From Maritalea mediterranea (lineage in GTDB: Bacteria > Pseudomonadota > Alphaproteobacteria > Rhizobiales > Devosiaceae), in the NCBI RefSeq assembly GCF_021568695.1, contig NZ_JAKGTI010000002.1:310001-374000 (forward strand): a DNA stretch of 64,000 nt. Reading direction: 5' to 3'. Position 1 is the first letter of the stretch. Every line of letters begins with the position of its first letter. Positions 36,819 through 45,311 of this stretch are shown here, in pieces. The notes under the pieces are model-generated. The model ran no database searches. It was not told the DNA's origin and saw nothing but the letters and a program-made list of their open reading frames with translations. A program made the position numbers and the translations under genes.

Positions 36819-37427
36819 ATGGCGTGGATCAAAACGATTCCATTTGAACAAGCAACGGGGCGACTAAAGCAGCTCTATCAGCGGGTCACCGGCCCAAACA
36901 ATAATGTCGACAATATTATGATGATGCATTCGCTCCGCCCCCATTCCATGGAAGGGCATATGGCGATCTATAAATATGTGCTCCACCACGCCAACAACAC
37001 CATTCCCAAGTGGTTTTTGGAATGCATTGGCACCTATGTCAGCTATTTGAATAAGTGTAATTACTGCTTCGAGCACCATTTCGTCGGCATGAAGCGCAAT
37101 CTCAACCATGATGAACGCGCCGATGCCATTAAGGCCGCCATCTAGCGCCATGACATTTCAAGCGCCCCCCTCTCCCATCAGGAATTGGCCGCCCTCGCCT
37201 ACGCACAAAAGCTCAACAACCAGCCAAGCGAAATGGTGGAAGCCGATGTCGCGGCCTTGCGTGATGCAGGCTATGACGATGGTGAAATATTAGAAATCAA
37301 CCAAGTGACCGCCTATTTCGGCTATGCCAACCGCACCGTCCTCGGCCTCGGCTGCTCCACCGATGGCGATATCATCGGCCTTTCGCCCAACAATTCCGAC
37401 GATCCGGATGATTGGAACCATAGTTAG
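36819..37427 (+). pseudogene. CMD/AhpD-type peroxidase-related gene with in-frame amber codon
   Basis: One continuous reading frame of 202 codons is interrupted only by TAG at codon 109 (37143-37145). Before it: MAWIKTIPFEQATGRLKQLY, the HSLRPHSMEGH motif and the redox CxxC (C80-N-Y-C83) followed by H87, as in carboxymuconolactone decarboxylase/alkylhydroperoxidase-like enzymes. After it, in the same frame, the family's C-terminal half continues normally (LSHQELAALAYAQKLN, DAGYDDGEILEINQVTAYFGYANRTVLGLG). GGAGG precedes the start. A single base change from CAG, GAG or AAG explains the stop. It could be a recent nonsense mutation, a readthrough site or a sequence error. The N-terminal fragment alone keeps the redox Cys pair. 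Confidence 0.8.
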
Positions 37428-37555
37428 GCCACAGCCGCGCCCCACGCTCATACGTCATCCTCGAGCCAGCCTCGCTTAACAATATACCGAGAATCCAAGC
37501 AACAGCTATTCTAAGCGCACAACGCCGACGACTTACCCACGGATAGTCCTTCTGG

Positions 37556-37575
37556 ATTCCCGCCTACGCGGGAAT
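37556..37575. repeat. Intergenic palindrome, GTCATTCCCGC type
   Basis: ATTCCCGC-N4-GCGGGAAT with GTCA and TCC flanks, the same element type as at 51763. It lies between convergent genes. A second palindrome, TCCCTCCCC-N5-GGGGAGGGA, follows at 37606-37628. Confidence 0.75.
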
Positions 37576-37605
37576 GACGGGAGGTACACCTGGGCGAGCG
37601 AGAAG

Positions 37606-37628
37606 TCCCTCCCCCTTGTGGGGAGGGA
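37606..37628. repeat. GC-rich palindrome near the fdhD 3' end
   Basis: Perfect 9-5-9 inverted repeat TCCCTCCCC / GGGGAGGGA, 14 bases past the fdhD stop on the minus strand. It could terminate or protect the fdhD transcript; the motif type is common between genes in alphaproteobacteria. Confidence 0.5.
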
Positions 37629-37641
37629 TTTAGGGTGGGGG

Positions 37642-38424
37642 TCAAAACCGCGCAATGCCACCCGGTGCCCCCGCATAAAGCTGCAATCCAGCCTCTGCCG
37701 CCTTATCCAGCGCCAACGCCGTCGGCGCAGAAATCGACAGCAGCGCCCCCACATTATGCCGCGCCGCCTTTTCGACAATTTCAAAGGAACACCGGCTGGA
37801 CACCATCAAAAACCCTTGAGGAAAAGCCTCGCCAGCCAACGCCGCCCGCGCCCGTGCCCCGAGCAGCTTATCCACCGCGTTGTGGCGGCCCACATCCTCA
37901 CGCACCGCGATAATGTCACCCGAGAGCGACACCCACGCGGCGCCATGCACTGAATGGGTTTGCTGATTAAGCTGTTGATGCGACGAGAAGGCGGCCATGG
38001 CCTTATCCATCGCGTCCTTGGCTGGCGTCACCGCAGCCACTTTCGGCAATTTCGCCAAAAACTGATCCGCATTGTCCAGTCCACACAGGCCGCACCCGGA
38101 TGCGCCCACAAGATGCCGCCGCCGCTGGGTTAAATCCAGCCGCTCCAGCCGCTTCTCGTCAATCTCCATATGCAAATCAATGCCCAGCACATTTGGTACG
38201 GCCCGCACAGATTTGATCTCAGATGCATCGGACACGACGCGTTCACTGATGGAAAAACCATAGGCAAAGTCAGTTAAATCCTGCGGGCTGGCCAGCATCA
38301 CGGCATAGTTGCGCTGGTGATAGACCAGGGCCAACGGGCACTCATTCGCCAACTGCCATTGATCGCGCGTGCCATCAATGTCGATATCGACAGCCCGCGC
38401 CACCTCTTGCTCATGGTCCGCCAC
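37642..38424 (-). CDS. fdhD: Formate dehydrogenase accessory sulfurtransferase FdhD
   Basis: A 260-residue protein that transfers sulfur from IscS to the molybdenum cofactor, needed for active formate dehydrogenase. The reactive CxxC is C111-G-L-C114 in GASGCGLCGLD, and AVREDVGRHNAVDKLLG and LMVSSRCSFEIVEKAA are conserved FdhD segments. The start is a GTG that overlaps the fdsA stop by one base (TAGTG), so the gene is the last of the fds operon. Confidence 0.95.
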   Translation of the reverse strand: MADHEQEVARAVDIDIDGTRDQWQLANECPLALVYHQRNYAVMLASPQDLTDFAYGFSISERVVSDASEIKSVRAVPNVLGIDLHMEIDEKRLERLDLTQRRRHLVGASGCGLCGLDNADQFLAKLPKVAAVTPAKDAMDKAMAAFSSHQQLNQQTHSVHGAAWVSLSGDIIAVREDVGRHNAVDKLLGARARAALAGEAFPQGFLMVSSRCSFEIVEKAARHNVGALLSISAPTALALDKAAEAGLQLYAGAPGGIARF

Positions 38425-41273
38425 TATTCAGCCGGCTCTTTCGACTCGTCCATCAATTGGCGCAAACTTGGCGTTTCCAACTCATATTGCTCTTGCCACT
38501 CGGACTTGTGGTTGGCCGGAGCCACTTCCACCGCGGTCACCTTATATTCCGGACAATTGGTGGCCCAATCGGAATTTTCCGTGGTGATCACATTCGCGCC
38601 CGTTTCCGGGTGGTGGAAGGTGGTATAAACCACCCCCGGTGCCATCCGCTCGGAAATCACAGCCCGAAGGCTGGTTTCGCCCTTGCGCGACCGCAAGGAC
38701 ACCCAATGGCCATCGCGAATGCCCCGCGTTTCGGCATCACTTGGATGGATTTCCAACACATCCTCGCCCCACCAATCAATATTGGAGGTCCGCCGTGTCT
38801 GCGCGCCCACATTATACTGGCTCAAAATCCGACCCGTGGTCAGGATCAGCGGGAATTTGCGGTTGGTTTTCTCGGTGGTCGGCACATATTCGGTGACCAC
38901 AAAGGCCCCCTTGCCGCGCACAAAGCCATCCACATGCATGATCGGCGTACCATCCGGCGCATCATCATTGCACGGCCATTGCACCGAGCCGTCACGGTCC
39001 AACCGCTCAAAGCTCACCCCGGCAAATGTCGGCGTCAGCGCCGCAATCTCATCCATGATTTCGCTGGCATCATTATAGTTCATTTCCGCATAGCCCATTT
39101 CATTGGCGAGCCGCTGCGTCACTTCCCATTCTTCCAGCCCAGTCGCAGGCTTCATCACCGGCCGCACGCGGTTGATCCGACGTTCCGCATTAATGAACGT
39201 CCCGTCTTTTTCCAAAAAGCTGGTGCCCGGCAAGAAGACATGGGCGAACCGCGCTGTTTCATTCAAAAACAGATCCTGCACGATCAGCATATCGAGCGAG
39301 CGCAAAGCCTCTTCCACATGCTTGGTGTTGGGATCAGACTGAGCGATATCCTCGCCCTGCACATACATGCCCTTATAATGGCCTGAAATGGCTTCATCGA
39401 ACATATTGGGAATGCGGAATCCCGGCACACCATCGAGCTCACGCTGCCAGGCCTGTTCAAAGCTGCCGCGCACCTCTTTATCCTCAATACTGCGATAACC
39501 AGGAAGTTCATGCGGGAATGAACCCATATCGCATGAGCCCTGCACATTGTTCTGCCCACGCAGCGGGTTCACGCCCACGCCGCGCACGCCAATATTGCCG
39601 GTGGCCATTGCCAGATTGGCCATGCCCATCACCATGGTGGAGCCTTGGCTGTGCTCGGTGACGCCCAAGCCATAATAGATAGCAGCCTTGCCGCCTGTAG
39701 CGTATAGCCGGGCCGCCTCGCGGATCGCATCCGCATCCACGCCGCATTCCGCCGCCACGCTTTCGGGCGAATTGATCTCATCGGTGATGAAATCAAACCA
39801 TTCCTTATAGCTCTGCAAATCGCAGCGCTCATCGACAAAACCCTGATCCATCAAGCCTTCTGTTGCCACCACATAGGCGATCGCATTGATCAGGGCCACA
39901 TTGGTGCCTGGCTTCAGCGGCAAATGGTAATCTGCCTCAATATGCGCGGACCGCACCAAATCGATCTTGCGCGGATCAGCCACGATCAGCTTCGCCCCCT
40001 GGCGCAGCCGCCGCTTCATCTGTGACGCAAAAACCGGGTGCGCATCGGTGGGGTTGGCCCCGATCACCATGATCACATCGGCTTCTTCCACTGAGTCAAA
40101 ATCCTGCGTCCCGGCGGACGTGCCAAAGGTCTGCTTCAAGCCATAGCCGGTGGGCGAATGGCAGACGCGCGCGCATGTATCCACATTATTGTTGCCAAAG
40201 GCGGTGCGGATCATTTTTTGCACCACCCACACTTCTTCTGCCGTGCAGCGTGATGAGGTGATGCCGCCAATGGACTTACGCCCATATTTCTCTTGGGCTT
40301 TTTTCAGGCCGTCAGCCGCAAATTTGATTGCTTCGTCCCAGCTCACTTCGCGCCATGGATCGGTGATCTTGTCGCGGATCATGGGTTGCGTAATCCGGTC
40401 TTTATGGGTGGCATAGCCCCAGGCAAAACGGCCCTTTACGCAAGAATGGCCGTGATTGGCTTTACCATCCTTATACGGCACCATGCGGATCACCTGATCA
40501 CCACGCATCTCCGCCTTAAACGAACAGCCCACGCCGCAATAGGCGCATGTCGTCAACACAGTGCGGTTCGGCACCCCATGGTCGATCACAGCCTTTTCTT
40601 CCAAGGTCGCTGTCGGACAGGCCTGCACGCAAGCGCCGCACGACACACATTCAGAGGAAAAGAAATCTTCCGTGCCCAACGCCACCTTGCTGTCAAATGC
40701 CCGACCAGAAATGGTCAGTGCCAGAGTGCCCTGCACCTCGTCGCACGCCCGCACGCAGCGCGAACACACAATGCATTTGCTCGGATCAAAGGTGAAATAG
40801 GGATTGCTCTCATCCTTGGGCGCATCAAAATGATTTGCCCCCTCATAGCCATAGCGCACATCGCGCAGGCCCACTTCGCCCGCCATATCCTGCAATTCGC
40901 AATCGCCATTGGCGGCGCAGGTCAAGCAATCGAGCGGGTGGTCGGAAATATAGAGTTCCATCACCCCGCGGCGCAGTTTCTCGAGGCGCGGCGTTTGGGT
41001 AGAAATGCTCATACCTTCAGCCACAGGCGTGGTGCAGCTGGCGGGGGTGCCTTTGCGCCCTTCAATCTCCACCAGACACAAGCGACACGAGCCAAACGAA
41101 TTCATGCTGTCGGTGGCGCAAAGTTTGGGAATATCCAAGCCCACCGTCGCCGCCGCGCGCATCACGCTGGTGCCTTCAGGCACGCTCACCTCAAACCCGT
41201 CTATGGTCACCGACACTTGTTTGTCGGATTTCGATGCGGGGGTGCCAAAATCTTTTTCTTTCAGGATCGACAT
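38424..41273 (-). CDS. fdsA: NAD-dependent formate dehydrogenase, molybdenum subunit
   Basis: 949 residues. The N-terminal 230 residues are NuoG-like: a [2Fe-2S] ferredoxin domain (DSMNSFGSCRLCLVEIEG), the HxxxC(x2)C(x5)C cluster region (HPLDCLTCAANGDC) and two [4Fe-4S] motifs (CIVCSRCVRAC, CVSCGACVQAC). A proximal cluster CAYCGVGC follows at 243-250, then the bis-MGD catalytic domain with the Mo ligand Cys371 next to His372 in CARVCHSPTGYG. This is the soluble Fds type that oxidises formate to CO2 and passes electrons to FdsBG and NAD. It lies nine bases after fdsB. Confidence 0.96.
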   Translation of the reverse strand: MSILKEKDFGTPASKSDKQVSVTIDGFEVSVPEGTSVMRAAATVGLDIPKLCATDSMNSFGSCRLCLVEIEGRKGTPASCTTPVAEGMSISTQTPRLEKLRRGVMELYISDHPLDCLTCAANGDCELQDMAGEVGLRDVRYGYEGANHFDAPKDESNPYFTFDPSKCIVCSRCVRACDEVQGTLALTISGRAFDSKVALGTEDFFSSECVSCGACVQACPTATLEEKAVIDHGVPNRTVLTTCAYCGVGCSFKAEMRGDQVIRMVPYKDGKANHGHSCVKGRFAWGYATHKDRITQPMIRDKITDPWREVSWDEAIKFAADGLKKAQEKYGRKSIGGITSSRCTAEEVWVVQKMIRTAFGNNNVDTCARVCHSPTGYGLKQTFGTSAGTQDFDSVEEADVIMVIGANPTDAHPVFASQMKRRLRQGAKLIVADPRKIDLVRSAHIEADYHLPLKPGTNVALINAIAYVVATEGLMDQGFVDERCDLQSYKEWFDFITDEINSPESVAAECGVDADAIREAARLYATGGKAAIYYGLGVTEHSQGSTMVMGMANLAMATGNIGVRGVGVNPLRGQNNVQGSCDMGSFPHELPGYRSIEDKEVRGSFEQAWQRELDGVPGFRIPNMFDEAISGHYKGMYVQGEDIAQSDPNTKHVEEALRSLDMLIVQDLFLNETARFAHVFLPGTSFLEKDGTFINAERRINRVRPVMKPATGLEEWEVTQRLANEMGYAEMNYNDASEIMDEIAALTPTFAGVSFERLDRDGSVQWPCNDDAPDGTPIMHVDGFVRGKGAFVVTEYVPTTEKTNRKFPLILTTGRILSQYNVGAQTRRTSNIDWWGEDVLEIHPSDAETRGIRDGHWVSLRSRKGETSLRAVISERMAPGVVYTTFHHPETGANVITTENSDWATNCPEYKVTAVEVAPANHKSEWQEQYELETPSLRQLMDESKEPAE

Positions 41274-41282
41274 ATCGTCCTC

Positions 41283-42836
41283 CTATTCCGCTGCACGGGC
41301 AGCTTGGTCTGGCTCAAAATCGTCTGGAAAGTGCTTTTTCGCGCTCATCACGGGGATCGGGGTCATCCCGCCCATGGCGCACAAAGAGCCATCCACCATC
41401 AACTCGCAAAGGTCGTCGAGCAGCACCATATTTTGCGCCCAATCCTCGCCTTTTGCAATGCGTTCCATCACTTCAGTGCCGCGCACGGCGCCCACACGGC
41501 ACGGCGTGCACTTGCCGCAGCTCTCTTCCGCACAGAATTCAAAGGCATAATGCGCCTGCTCACGCAGATTGACCTGATCGTCAAAAACGACCAACCCGCC
41601 ATGGCCAACGCCCGCGCCATGTTCCGCCAGCGTTTCATAATCCATTGGCAGGTCCAGCAAGTCTTCCGGCAGATATGCGCCCAACGGTCCACCAATCTGC
41701 ACCGCGCGAAATGGTCGCCCGCTGCGGGTGCCGCCGCCAAAATCTTCAATCAAGGTGCGCAGCGAGAGGCCAAAGGCTTTCTCCACCAAACCGCCCTGGG
41801 CAATATTGCCCGCCAATTGAAACGCCAGTGTGCCTTTGGATTTGCCCATGCCATAATCGGCGTAATATTCACCGCCTTTGGCCAGGATGATCGGCACACT
41901 GCACAGGGAAATCACATTGTGCACAAGGGTCGGTTTGCCGAACAAGCCTTCCAGCGCCGGCAGCGGCGGCTTGGCCCGCACCTGCCCGCGCTTGCCTTCC
42001 AAGCTTTCAAGCAAAGAGGTCTCTTCACCGCAAATATATGCGCCCGCACCGACAAACACGTCGAGATCAAATGCCCGATTCGATCCCAGAACATTGTCGC
42101 CCAACAGATTGTTTTCACGGGCAATTTCGATTGCTTGATTCAATACTTTAAGAGCGACCGGATATTCGGACCGCAGATAGATATAGCCCTTGGTGGCGCC
42201 CACGCCCAACCCGGCAATCGCCATGCCTTCGATCAGGCAAAACGGGTCGCCTTCCATGATCATCCGGTCCGCAAAGGTGCCGCTATCGCCTTCATCTGCG
42301 TTGCAAACAATATATTTCTGGTCGGCTTCGGCCTCGCTCACGGTTTTGCACTTGATGCCCGCCGGAAAGCCAGCCCCGCCGCGCCCGCGCAGTCCGGATA
42401 GCATCACATCGCCGACAATTTCCTCGCGGTTCAACTCAATAGCCCGCTTCAACCCGACCAAGCCGCCATGTTCTTGATAAGCGTCTATATCCAACGGATC
42501 GATAATGCCGCAGCGCGCAAAAGTCAGCCGTTCCTGCTTTGCTAGAAATGGATGCGCATCCACCTCGCCGATGCAACTTTGGTGATCTGCTTTGGTCAAA
42601 AAACCCGCCTCAAACAGAGAAGACACATCGCCTTCATCCACATTGGCAAAGCCGATCCGCTTGCCTTCCTGCTCAACCTCAACCAGCGGCTCCAACCAGT
42701 GCATCCCGCGCGAGCCATTGCGCACCAATTGCACAGAGGCATCGCGCTTTTGCGCTTCGCTCAAAATCGCTTCGGCCACCTCGTCGGCCCCAAGGGCAAT
42801 TGCGGCGCTGTCTAAAGGCACATAAATCTTGATCAT
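41283..42836 (-). CDS. fdsB: NAD-dependent formate dehydrogenase, NuoF-like subunit
   Basis: 517 residues from ATG 42836, one base after the fdsG stop; the frame extends 12 codons upstream into fdsG. The N-terminal 120 residues form a thioredoxin/ferredoxin-like domain without cluster Cys. The NuoF-like part follows: GLRGRGGAGFPAGIK (FMN), YIVCNADEGDSGTFADR (NAD) and YICGEETSLLESLEG. The [4Fe-4S] motif is ESCGKCTPCRVG near residue 430. It carries the FMN and NAD site of the complex. Confidence 0.96.
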   Translation of the reverse strand: MIKIYVPLDSAAIALGADEVAEAILSEAQKRDASVQLVRNGSRGMHWLEPLVEVEQEGKRIGFANVDEGDVSSLFEAGFLTKADHQSCIGEVDAHPFLAKQERLTFARCGIIDPLDIDAYQEHGGLVGLKRAIELNREEIVGDVMLSGLRGRGGAGFPAGIKCKTVSEAEADQKYIVCNADEGDSGTFADRMIMEGDPFCLIEGMAIAGLGVGATKGYIYLRSEYPVALKVLNQAIEIARENNLLGDNVLGSNRAFDLDVFVGAGAYICGEETSLLESLEGKRGQVRAKPPLPALEGLFGKPTLVHNVISLCSVPIILAKGGEYYADYGMGKSKGTLAFQLAGNIAQGGLVEKAFGLSLRTLIEDFGGGTRSGRPFRAVQIGGPLGAYLPEDLLDLPMDYETLAEHGAGVGHGGLVVFDDQVNLREQAHYAFEFCAEESCGKCTPCRVGAVRGTEVMERIAKGEDWAQNMVLLDDLCELMVDGSLCAMGGMTPIPVMSAKKHFPDDFEPDQAARAAE

Positions 42837-42837
42837 G

Positions 42838-43368
42838 CTATGCCTCCACCCGCTCGGCGATTTTATCAGCATCGGCCTTAGCCACCAATTTGCCGTTCAC
42901 TTCGGCTGCAGGCGACACCGAGCAAAGCCCGAGGCAATAAACCGGCTCAATCGTCAGCTCCCGCGCCAAATCCGTTTCACCCAGCTTCAGGGCAAAACGC
43001 TCCTCCAGCGCCGTCACAAGCTCACGCGACCCCACGGACTGGCAGCTCTCCGCCACGCAAACGCGCACATGATTGGCGCCCGCCCGTTGATCGCGGAAAT
43101 CAGCATAAAAACTGATCACGCCCTTCACTTCGGCTTTGGTTTGGTTGAAAAGGTCTGCCGCCACGGGCAGCACATCCTCAGGCAAATAACCCAACTCTGC
43201 TTGCACCGCGTGCATCGCCGAAATCAGGCCGCCTGTTTCGCCCACATAGGGCGCAATAATGTCGTGCAACTTCTCTGTCATGGCGTGAGCTTCCCCCTCC
43301 CGCACGCAACCGTCAAGCGGTTGATGCGTCATACCTTTGTTCAGGGCAGCCGAAATTCTAAGCCGCAT
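42838..43368 (-). CDS. fdsG: NAD-dependent formate dehydrogenase, NuoE-like subunit
   Basis: 176 residues in the longest form; ATG 43281 would give 147 residues, near the size of known short FdsG proteins, with AGGGGG about 11 bases upstream. The thioredoxin-like [2Fe-2S] fold is shown by CVAESCQSVGS and YCLGLCSVSP, which together supply the four Cys ligands. It is the first gene of the operon fdsG-fdsB-fdsA-fdhD. The 99 bases before it hold the promoter; no linked fdsR regulator is present. Confidence 0.94.
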   Translation of the reverse strand: MRLRISAALNKGMTHQPLDGCVREGEAHAMTEKLHDIIAPYVGETGGLISAMHAVQAELGYLPEDVLPVAADLFNQTKAEVKGVISFYADFRDQRAGANHVRVCVAESCQSVGSRELVTALEERFALKLGETDLARELTIEPVYCLGLCSVSPAAEVNGKLVAKADADKIAERVEA

Positions 43369-43467
43369 GCGCCCTAAATCATTTTAACCTTAAAATAAAT
43401 GTAGGCGCAATCCAATTCTACATCGAATTTGCCATGCAACCAAATGACATTTGATTGAAAAGCAGCA

Positions 43468-44856
43468 TCAGCCGTAGTGCACCAGCCCAAGCTTTTCTCG
43501 CTGGGCAAAGCGAATGGTCAACAACACAGCCACTACCGCAAGGCCAAGCGCCATGCCTGCCCATACGCCAATGCCGCGCCATTCAAACACGAAGCCGAGC
43601 AAATAACCCACGGGAATGCCCACAACCCAATAGCCAAACAAGGCAATAGCCATCGGCACTTTGGTATCTGAAAGGCCACGCAAGGAGGCGGCAGCCATCA
43701 CCTGCCCGCCATCCACCAATTGGAAAACGCCAGCAATCATGATGTAGGTCACCGCAAAGTTGAACGCCGCAACATTCTCCGGGTCGGCCGGATTTAGGAA
43801 GAACTGGACAAAAAACCCAGGGAACAGAATGTACAACATGCAGGTGAACACCATAAAGCCAACACCCATGGCGATATTGGTCCAGCCAGCAACCATCACC
43901 CCGATGGGCGACCGACGCCCATGGCAAATGCCAACACGCACCGTTGTGGCTTGGCTAATGCCAAGTGGCACCATAAATGAAATCGCGGTGATCTGTAGCG
44001 CGATCGCATGGGCAGCCAATTCCGGCTTGCTCAGCCAGCCCATCATAAAGGCGGCCACAGAAAACATCCCGACCTCCGCCATCAACATAAAACCGATGGG
44101 GACGCCCACACGGATCACATCGAAAAAGCGTTGCCAATCCGGTTTCCAAAAACGCTGCAACAAATTGTAATCTTTAAAGCGCTTGAGCGCGAGCGCATAA
44201 AACAGCGCGAACAGGAAGGTGGCGCTGTGCACAATCACAGTTGAGATACCAGCCCCCAACAGTTCCAGCCGCGGCAGGCCAAAATTGCCGAACATCAAGC
44301 CATAATTGCCGATAATATTGAGCACGATCCCCACCAAAGTAGCGAGCAGAACAATCATGGTGATGTTGTGCGCCGCCAAGAAGGACCGCATCACCGCAAA
44401 CAGCAGAAAAGGATAAAACTGAAAGGCCCCAACCCGGGCATAGGTCTCCGCCAACACGGCAATGTCTGGCTCCTGCCCCAGCAGCAAAAAGATATGATCA
44501 ATTTGCAGCATAAAGGGAATGACGATTGTGCTGAACGCAATGCACACCCAAAAGCCCTGACGCACCGTACGGCGCACCGAAACCTCATCTTCCTCACCAA
44601 TGGCTTTCGCCATCATGGGCGCAACAGCTGTCACCAGCCCCATGCCGAAAATCAGGAAGAAAAACATAAAAGAGTGCGCCAGCGCCCCGGCGCCCAGAAA
44701 CTCAGGCCCAAGCCAGCCCATCATGATCACATCTGATGTGCTCAACCCGATCTGCGCCAATTGCGCCAACACCAACGGCCACGCCAACTTAAACGTCACC
44801 CGCGCCTCATCTAACCACATATTGCCCACGCCCTGGGCATTTTGCACTTGTGCCAC
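43468..44856 (-). CDS. MATE-family multidrug/Na+ efflux transporter (NorM-like)
   Basis: A 462-residue polytopic inner-membrane protein with twelve hydrophobic helices in two halves. MATE features are LAWPLVLAQLAQIGLSTSDV, VIMMGWLGPEFLGAGALA, and in the second half GVPIGFMLMAEVGMFSVAAF and MVPLGISQATTVRVG. The start is GTG 44856 with AAGGA seven bases upstream; ATG 44820 would drop 12 residues. It probably exports cationic compounds by Na+ or H+ antiport; the substrate is not predictable. Confidence 0.93.
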   Translation of the reverse strand: MAQVQNAQGVGNMWLDEARVTFKLAWPLVLAQLAQIGLSTSDVIMMGWLGPEFLGAGALAHSFMFFFLIFGMGLVTAVAPMMAKAIGEEDEVSVRRTVRQGFWVCIAFSTIVIPFMLQIDHIFLLLGQEPDIAVLAETYARVGAFQFYPFLLFAVMRSFLAAHNITMIVLLATLVGIVLNIIGNYGLMFGNFGLPRLELLGAGISTVIVHSATFLFALFYALALKRFKDYNLLQRFWKPDWQRFFDVIRVGVPIGFMLMAEVGMFSVAAFMMGWLSKPELAAHAIALQITAISFMVPLGISQATTVRVGICHGRRSPIGVMVAGWTNIAMGVGFMVFTCMLYILFPGFFVQFFLNPADPENVAAFNFAVTYIMIAGVFQLVDGGQVMAAASLRGLSDTKVPMAIALFGYWVVGIPVGYLLGFVFEWRGIGVWAGMALGLAVVAVLLTIRFAQREKLGLVHYG

Positions 44857-45092
44857 AGCTAAATCCTTCGATCATATAGTTCTGGATCGCCTGAGAGGCG
44901 CAAATCGCGCGTGAGGCCAGAAATTAGTATGGCTGAAAATCTGTCAGCCGGATTCAGATTTGGCAAGATGTGATCGAAAAATTTTCATCGAAAATCAGAT
45001 GGACGTGCTCGGAAAAGGAAAATGGTGGCCAAAAGGTCACCATTCGCAGGCCTAAGAGCAAAGCCTCCACAAGAATATTTTCCCTCCCCGTC

Positions 45093-45115
45093 ACCACCGG
45101 GCTTGACCCGGTGGT
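45093..45115. repeat. CTTGA-loop palindrome, copy A
   Basis: Perfect stem ACCACCGGG / CCCGGTGGT around loop CTTGA, with GTCA on one side and TCCA on the other. Confidence 0.8.
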
Positions 45116-45211
45116 CCATGCAGCAACTGAAGACTGGTTAAAAGGGTTATGGTCTTGGCCCATGTCTGCGCCAACTCGCGAACACATCGCCAACTGGCCA
45201 AGCGCAAATGG

Positions 45212-45234
45212 ATTACCGGATCAAGTCCGGTAAT
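45212..45234. repeat. CTTGA-loop palindrome, copy B (inverted)
   Basis: Perfect stem ATTACCGGA / TCCGGTAAT around TCAAG, that is, loop CTTGA on the minus strand, with the same GTCA and TCC flanks reversed. The stem differs from copy A. Confidence 0.8.
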
Positions 45235-45311
45235 GACGTGGGGGTGTAATGACAGGCAGCGTAATTCAAGCCAATCGACGCAGCAAGTGCGCGTCTGGCC
45301 CAAATCGCAAC

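Larger units (their letters stand above)
44857..45311. other. 455-base intergenic region with two palindromic elements
   Basis: No coding frame is supported. It contains the MATE gene promoter next to 44857, then two palindromes of the CTTGA-loop family (45093-45115 and 45212-45234). The second lies about 80 bases past the ETF-QO stop. The remainder shows nothing recognisable. Confidence 0.7.

Noticed and set aside
40293-42401. A 702-codon plus-strand open frame
   Set aside because: It is entirely antisense to fdsA and fdsB, which carry full cofactor motifs. Its translation is rich in His, Arg and Ala without any domain, the usual shadow of strongly biased codons.
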